A DNA stretch of 64,000 bases from Lachnospiraceae bacterium (GTDB taxonomy: Bacteria; Bacillota; Clostridia; Lachnospirales; Lachnospiraceae): NCBI GenBank assembly GCA_017518735.1, contig JAFWTY010000028.1, positions 1-64,000 on the forward strand. The letters run 5' to 3'. The notes below the pieces were generated by a model. It ran no database searches, was not told the DNA's origin, and saw nothing but the letters and a program-made list of their open reading frames with translations. The position numbers and the translations under genes are program-made. Of this stretch, positions 62,332 through 64,000 are shown in pieces (positions within the stretch are counted from its first letter, which is position 1; every line of letters starts with the position of its first letter).

Positions 62332-62415
62332 GCGGGGATGCTGGAATTGGCAGACAGGCTAGACTAAGGATCTAGTGTTGGCAACGACGTGAGGGTTCAA
62401 GTCCCTTTTCCCGCA
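62332..62415 (+). tRNA. tRNA-Leu (AAG anticodon)
   Basis: An 84-base type II tRNA. The acceptor stem GCGGGGA/TTCCCGC pairs with one G-U. The anticodon stem CTAGA/TCTAG holds the loop CTAAGGA, with AAG at loop positions 3-5. The long variable arm and GGTTCAAGTCC T-arm are as in leucine tRNAs. CCA is not encoded. Confidence 0.95.
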
Positions 62416-62420
62416 CTGAT

Positions 62421-62448
62421 AACCCGAAAATCTTTTGATTTTCGGGTT
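62421..62448 (+). terminator. Hairpin after tRNA-Leu(AAG)
   Basis: A 12-bp stem AACCCGAAAATC/GATTTTCGGGTT with a TTTT loop is followed by TTAT. It may terminate or be a processing element between the two tRNAs. Confidence 0.75.
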
Positions 62449-62462
62449 TTATCAACAAAGGC

Positions 62463-62545
62463 GCAGGAGTGGCGGAATGGCAGACGCGCACGGTTCAGGT
62501 CCGTGTGAGAGCAATCTCATGAGGGTTCAAGTCCCTTCTCCTGCA
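62463..62545 (+). tRNA. tRNA-Leu (CAG anticodon)
   Basis: An 83-base type II tRNA. The acceptor GCAGGAG/CTCCTGC pairs fully. The anticodon stem CACGG/CCGTG holds the loop TTCAGGT, with CAG as the anticodon. It is 47 bp downstream of tRNA-Leu(AAG) and CCA is not encoded. Confidence 0.96.
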
Positions 62546-62550
62546 TAAAA

Positions 62551-62578
62551 AAATGACCGCAACAGCGGTCATTTTTTT
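62551..62578. terminator. Terminator after tRNA-Leu(CAG)
   Basis: An 8-bp stem ATGACCGC/GCGGTCAT with a 4-base AACA loop is flanked by A and T runs, so it can end transcripts of both strands (tRNA from the left and the membrane gene from the right). Confidence 0.9.
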
Positions 62579-62610
62579 GTAGAATAATCTTAAAACGATG
62601 TACCGATGTT

Positions 62611-64000
62611 TTATTTGTATATAATCTCTACCTCATCCGGAATTCCGTAATACCCGGTTATCATATTTTTAAACCAAGTGCTTTCCTGTTGATATAACAT
62701 AGTGGAAGCATACTGTTCCTTGGATTCCTCATATTTCATAAGATAAATTCTTTCTATATTTTTGCCGTTTTGAATTTCTTCTGCCGAGGTCTCCAGGATT
62801 TTTTCATTTATGGTATTCACCTTATGATTTACTCTGTATCCGTTGAAAATATGAGCAGCATTCCACAATGACGGAACCGAAAGTATTACAACAAGAAGAA
62901 ATGCAAATATCACTCCTGTCTTCTTATTTTTTTCCGACAAAACTCCGGAAAACTCATTAACCCCTTCGGGAATAATAACAAACGCACAGATTACGAACGG
63001 AATAATCACTCTTTCAGGAAAACTTGCCACTCCCGCCAATGCTAAAACAGAAAAAGTGCCTGTTAAAACAGGAATAATTGCTTCTGTCTTCTTCTCTGTC
63101 AGAAAAAAACGTAAAGGAGGAATCAATGCTGCCATTGCGACCAATCCTCCGAAAACAAGACCCGGAACGCTTCCGAGCGTTATTCTCCCGAGAAGAGACG
63201 AACTGATGATTTCCAGAGCCAGTGCAGGAAGAAGAATTAACGCACATAGAATATCTATAATATTTTTCTTCCGTTTCAGGCCTGCAAACACAAGCATTGC
63301 AGAAGATCCAAATACCGCAATCAGAATTAACCTCATATAATCCGCATACAAAATAGAAAACGCCAAAGCAATACTGCTCCGGATTCTGAGGAAAGGCCCT
63401 ACATCCCCGTTCGTTGTCCGGGCCCGTTCCATAATTCCAGGAGAACAGAATAGAATTACCGTTCCCGCCACTGCTAATAGCAAAAACAAGAACTCCCGGA
63501 AAGCAAAACCACGCTTTTTTATACATCCCACACAAAACAAAACCATACAGATAGCGCTTACGGCAACTGTCCATGATTCAAATGCCCACGAGCTTAAGAA
63601 AATACAAATTCCGGCAAAAACGATTTTCCAAGCTGCTGCCTTCCCCGAATTATCCTTTTTCTGCAATTGTTTAAATAACAAAGAAAAAACAAGCAAAAAA
63701 AGAATCGGAGTATAGTACAGAAAGAATGCTACATTCCAGTATGTTCCATGCTGATGGAGTCTTTGGGAAATCAATCCGAAAGAAAGAATAACCAAGAGGG
63801 CAGCAACAATTTTCTGCCAAAGCGGCTTATCTTTTGCAGAGATCCGGTAAAGAAAAAACATAATCCCCGTCACAATGACAGCGCAAATAATCCGTACAAG
63901 CAGCAATCCACCGATTTTATACAGAGAAAGCCATAAAAAGAAATACGGCAACCTTCCGCTTACAGCAAAATAATGCTCCCTAAGAAAAGAAAACAATTCG
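62611..64000 (-). CDS. Polytopic membrane protein, DUF6056/glycosyltransferase-like (5' end beyond window)
   Basis: The frame is open through the right edge; the first possible in-window start (TTG at 63996) is close to the border and lacks a ribosome site, so the N-terminus is missing. The visible 461 residues hold about 11 hydrophobic segments and a C-terminal soluble tail near residues 390-461. The SGRLPYFFLW segment near the N-terminus is reminiscent of DUF6056 or GT-C-type membrane proteins, which have GR in the first loop. Lipid-linked sugar transfer is only a guess. The terminator at 62551-62578 lies after its stop. Confidence 0.65.
   Translation of the reverse strand, partial: ELFSFLREHYFAVSGRLPYFFLWLSLYKIGGLLLVRIICAVIVTGIMFFLYRISAKDKPLWQKIVAALLVILSFGLISQRLHQHGTYWNVAFFLYYTPILFLLVFSLLFKQLQKKDNSGKAAAWKIVFAGICIFLSSWAFESWTVAVSAICMVLFCVGCIKKRGFAFREFLFLLLAVAGTVILFCSPGIMERARTTNGDVGPFLRIRSSIALAFSILYADYMRLILIAVFGSSAMLVFAGLKRKKNIIDILCALILLPALALEIISSSLLGRITLGSVPGLVFGGLVAMAALIPPLRFFLTEKKTEAIIPVLTGTFSVLALAGVASFPERVIIPFVICAFVIIPEGVNEFSGVLSEKNKKTGVIFAFLLVVILSVPSLWNAAHIFNGYRVNHKVNTINEKILETSAEEIQNGKNIERIYLMKYEESKEQYASTMLYQQESTWFKNMITGYYGIPDEVEIIYK

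Overview
The window looks like chromosome of an anaerobic Firmicute of the class Clostridia, most likely a Lachnospiraceae-type organism. I infer this from gene content and order: the dgt-dnaG-rpoD-trmK-Nif3 macromolecular-synthesis run, infC-rpmI-rplT behind an attenuator leader, [FeFe]-hydrogenase maturases HydF and HydG, a multidomain flavodiiron/rubredoxin oxygen reductase, indolepyruvate:ferredoxin oxidoreductase, strong purine-rich Shine-Dalgarno sites and low-to-moderate GC. No species can be named from sequence alone. Nearly everything is on the minus strand; the exceptions are purC and two leucine tRNA genes. There is no rRNA operon, CRISPR array, complete insertion sequence or prophage. 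Layout, left to right: (1) 1-3.7 kb is an AT-rich, defence-like leftward operon: Fic AMP-transferase, type I DNA methylase HsdM, a HEPN-like protein and a zinc-ribbon HEPN protein that runs off the left edge. It is bounded on the right by about 690 bp of non-coding DNA with tandem TGTCGG-type repeats resembling a transposon end. (2) 4.4-9.98 kb holds a D-lactate-dehydrogenase-type enzyme translationally coupled to a small P-loop kinase, a serine hydrolase, and a cation/proton antiporter overlapping a TrkA-like regulator. (3) 10-19 kb is a long leftward run: flavodiiron protein, WYL regulator, two zinc-ribbon proteins of unknown function, a hybrid sensor kinase and a DUF362 ferredoxin-like protein. 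(4) 19-24.2 kb holds hydF, hydG, thioredoxin and an acyl-CoA ligase. (5) 24.3-29.7 kb holds a cysteine-rich membrane protein, an orphan 66-residue protein, divergent purC, and a MoxR-DUF58-DUF4129 cluster. (6) 29.7-36.6 kb is an ABC exporter (MacA-like adaptor, ATPase, FtsX-type permease) followed by its two-component system. The response regulator carries an unusual Cys/His linker, and a TTAAG direct repeat lies upstream of the exporter genes. (7) 36.6-42 kb is an NhaC antiporter operon with a DUF6765-like protein, and a PepD-type peptidase. (8) 42.1-43.4 kb is infC-rpmI-rplT, with infC apparently starting at AUU behind a leader attenuator. (9) 43.4-49.6 kb holds a split 11-TM transporter-like pair, a Y-family polymerase with a small partner, a PcrA/UvrD helicase and a leucine-rich-repeat lipoprotein. 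(10) 49.7-53.9 kb is an aryl-acid cluster (iorA, iorB, paaK, ACT protein). (11) 53.96-62.2 kb is RNase P RNA followed upstream by nucleoside kinase, Nif3, trmK, rpoD, dnaG and dgt. (12) The right edge holds tRNA-Leu(AAG), tRNA-Leu(CAG) and a truncated polytopic membrane protein. How the parts may work together: the oxygen-sensitive hydrogenase maturation genes sit beside an oxygen-reducing flavodiiron protein and a thioredoxin, which fits an anaerobe protecting Fe-S chemistry. The iorAB-paaK-ACT set fits fermentation of aromatic amino acids through arylacetyl-CoA. The ABC/TCS block looks like an inducible exporter controlled by its own sensor. The most promising candidate for an undescribed system is the left-edge Fic-HsdM-HEPN-HEPN operon, which may combine DNA modification with RNase-type or toxin-type effectors. 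hsdS and hsdR are not visible and may lie beyond the left edge.
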